Shown here piece after piece: positions 54,347-55,586 of a stretch of DNA of 55,586 bases. The DNA is from Albidovulum sp. (lineage in GTDB: Bacteria; Pseudomonadota; Alphaproteobacteria; Rhodobacterales; Rhodobacteraceae), in NCBI GenBank assembly GCA_030837825.1, contig JAUQYB010000130.1:1-55586 (forward strand), read 5' to 3'. The stretch's first letter is position 1; the number at the start of each line of letters is the position of its first letter. The notes beneath the pieces are model-generated. The model was not told the origin of the DNA. It made no database searches and saw only the letters and a program-made list of their open reading frames with translations. Made by a program: the position numbers and the translations under genes.

Positions 54347-55362
54347 TGGCGGCGGAGCGCCCCTCGATCTCGGTGGTGATGCCGGCGTTCCGGGCAGAGG
54401 CGCTCCTGCCGCGGGTGCTTGCGCCGCTGATGGCGATGCAGGCCCGCGGCGAGGTGTCGGAGGTGATCGTGGTCGACGACCGCTCGCCCGACGCCACCGC
54501 CGAGGTCGCGCGGCGGCTTGGCGCGCGCGTGCTCACGACGCCGCAGAACGGCGGGCCGGGGCTTGCCCGCAACCTTGCCGCGGGACATGCCACGGGCGAG
54601 ATCCTGTGGTTCGTCGACAGCGACGTCATCGCCTGGGAGGACGGGGCGGCGAAACTCCGCCACGCCTTCGCCGACCCCGCCGTCGCGGCGGTGTTCGGCT
54701 CCTACGACGACACGCCGGACGGGGCGCCCTGGTTCTCGCGCTACAAGAACCTGATGCACCGGTTCTATCACCAGAAGGCCAGCCGCGACGCCCACACCTT
54801 CTGGGCCGGCTGCGGCGCGGTCAGGAGGGACGTGTTCCTGAGGATCGGCGGCTTCGACGTGGAAACCTACCGCGTCCCCTCGATCGAGGACATCGAGCTT
54901 GGCTACCGCATCCGCCGCGCCGGCGGGCGGATCGTGCTGGACCCCACGCTCCACGGCAAGCACCTCAAGGTCTGGACCCCGAGGAACGCCATCCACACCG
55001 ACATCTTCCGCCGGGCGCTGCCCTGGTCGCGGCTGATGATTTCGCGCGAAGGGGTGGCGAACGATCTCAATACCAGCCACGGCGAAAAGCTGAAGGCTGC
55101 GGTGGCGGGGCTTCTGATCCTGTCGATCCTGGCGCTGCCCTTCCGCCTTTCGCTCTGGCCGCTGACGCTCGCGCTTGTCGCGCTCGCAGTCGCGCTCAAC
55201 CGCGATTTCGCGGCCTTCCTCTGGCGCAATGGCGGCCTGGCCTTCGCGGCCCGCGCGCTCGCCTATCATCAGCTCTACTATGTCTATTCGGCGGCGGCCT
55301 TCGTCTGGTGCCTGTTCGAATATCACGTGCTTGGAATCAGGAACCGGCTGCACGTGCCGTGA
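54343..55362 (+). CDS. Family 2 glycosyltransferase with C-terminal membrane helices
   Basis: 339 residues. The GT-A fold shows VVMPAFRAEALLP, the Asp pair in VVDDRSPD (45-46), NGGPGLARNLAAG, and the metal motif VDSDV (Asp92, Asp94). The acceptor-side motif is SIEDIELGYRIRRAGG. Near 247-285 come two hydrophobic segments, then ALAYHQLYYVYSAAAFVWC. It probably adds one sugar to a lipid carrier or growing chain. Tandem ATGs at 54343 and 54346 overlap the previous stop (ATGATG). Confidence 0.92.
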   Translation: MMAAERPSISVVMPAFRAEALLPRVLAPLMAMQARGEVSEVIVVDDRSPDATAEVARRLGARVLTTPQNGGPGLARNLAAGHATGEILWFVDSDVIAWEDGAAKLRHAFADPAVAAVFGSYDDTPDGAPWFSRYKNLMHRFYHQKASRDAHTFWAGCGAVRRDVFLRIGGFDVETYRVPSIEDIELGYRIRRAGGRIVLDPTLHGKHLKVWTPRNAIHTDIFRRALPWSRLMISREGVANDLNTSHGEKLKAAVAGLLILSILALPFRLSLWPLTLALVALAVALNRDFAAFLWRNGGLAFAARALAYHQLYYVYSAAAFVWCLFEYHVLGIRNRLHVP

Positions 55363-55445
55363 GGCAGGGGCGCGCGCGGCAGCTTGGACGGAAAGTGGTG
55401 AAGGGAATGAAGGACATGAAGGATCGGACCACGGAGGCGGGGGCG

Positions 55446-55586
55446 ATGACGAGCCTCGCGTCGGAGGTCGAGGGCATGTCGCTCAGCGTCGTGATCCCCG
55501 CCTACAACGAGGAAGGCGCGGTGCGCCACACGATCGAGGACGTGCGCGCAAGCATGGACCCCCTGGGGATTCCCTACGAGATCATC
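55446..55586 (+). CDS. Family 2 glycosyltransferase, N-terminal fragment cut by the window end
   Basis: The 47 visible residues include LSVVIPAYNEEGAVRHTIEDV, the opening of polyprenyl-phosphate-mannose/glucose-type GT2 enzymes. The ATG at 55446 is chosen because GGAGG lies 8 bases before it; earlier in-frame ATGs are at 55407 and 55416, and a later one at 55476 starts directly at the domain. The gene runs off the right edge. It continues the polysaccharide operon 83 bases after the previous gene. Confidence 0.85.
   Translation, partial: MTSLASEVEGMSLSVVIPAYNEEGAVRHTIEDVRASMDPLGIPYEII

Overview
The window is a GC-rich chromosomal segment from an alphaproteobacterium, most likely of the Rhodobacterales (Rhodobacter/Paracoccus relatives). 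This is inferred from the tandem glycine riboswitch ahead of gcvT, the two-gene lrgAB pair, the DtxR-type MntR facing mntH, the zinc-less short GltX, DUF3775, GSCFA proteins and the codon bias. I cannot name a genus. There is no phage, transposase, CRISPR array or rRNA. One tRNA is present (Ala, anticodon CGC).

Layout. 0.3-9.2 kb: an overlapping GSCFA/SGNH pair, a secreted protein built from 18 MORN repeats, divergent nadE, a secreted endonuclease/exonuclease/phosphatase protein, wrbA, then on the minus strand a PfkB-type sugar-phosphate kinase and a Tat-exported metallo-beta-lactamase-fold enzyme. 9.2-12.9 kb: lrgA-lrgB, a small zincin metallopeptidase, gltX and a gamma-glutamylcyclotransferase-like gene. 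13-18 kb: glycine riboswitch, then gcvT-gcvH-VOC gene-gcvP. 18-21 kb: mntR/mntH facing each other across matching operator sequences, a DUF3775 gene, trxC and tRNA-Ala. 21-27.3 kb: a six-gene ABC sugar operon (binding protein, two permeases, SIS-domain isomerase/deaminase/deglycase, PfkB kinase, ATPase) preceded by an FNR-like palindrome. 27.4-34.1 kb: a secreted barrel-type protein and a divergent exopolysaccharide pair. One member is a 1114-residue GH18-like/NodB deacetylase/GT2 synthase fusion and the other is an 842-residue exported DUF3131 protein. 34.1-40 kb: a LuxR-type regulator divergent from a polyamine-type ABC transporter with an SDR and a cupin. 40.4-44.8 kb: an RND pump and its adaptor. 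44.9-47.5 kb: pxpBCA (5-oxoprolinase). 47.5-47.9 kb: a non-coding imperfect tandem repeat. 47.9-55.6 kb: a surface polysaccharide locus with rfbC-B-D-A on the minus strand and a UDP-glucuronate decarboxylase-like gene, a membrane protein and two GT2 glycosyltransferases on the plus strand, the last cut by the window end.

How the genes work together. Two polysaccharide systems are visible. The first is the fusion synthase with its DUF3131 partner, probably a partly deacetylated amino-sugar polymer. The second is the dTDP-rhamnose/UDP-pentose locus at the right end. The sugar operon has the gene content of fructosamine (frl-type) or amino-sugar pathways, but its substrate is open. The polyamine-type operon carries its own LuxR-type regulator and two small metabolic enzymes, suggesting uptake and first-step metabolism of an unidentified amine.

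The items I consider most worth following are the fusion synthase/DUF3131 pair, the substrate of the FNR-box sugar operon, the ribosome-site hairpin before the phosphatase-like gene at 5.5 kb, and the roughly 181-bp repeat at 47.5-47.9 kb. All function calls are from reading motifs and context; no database search was possible.
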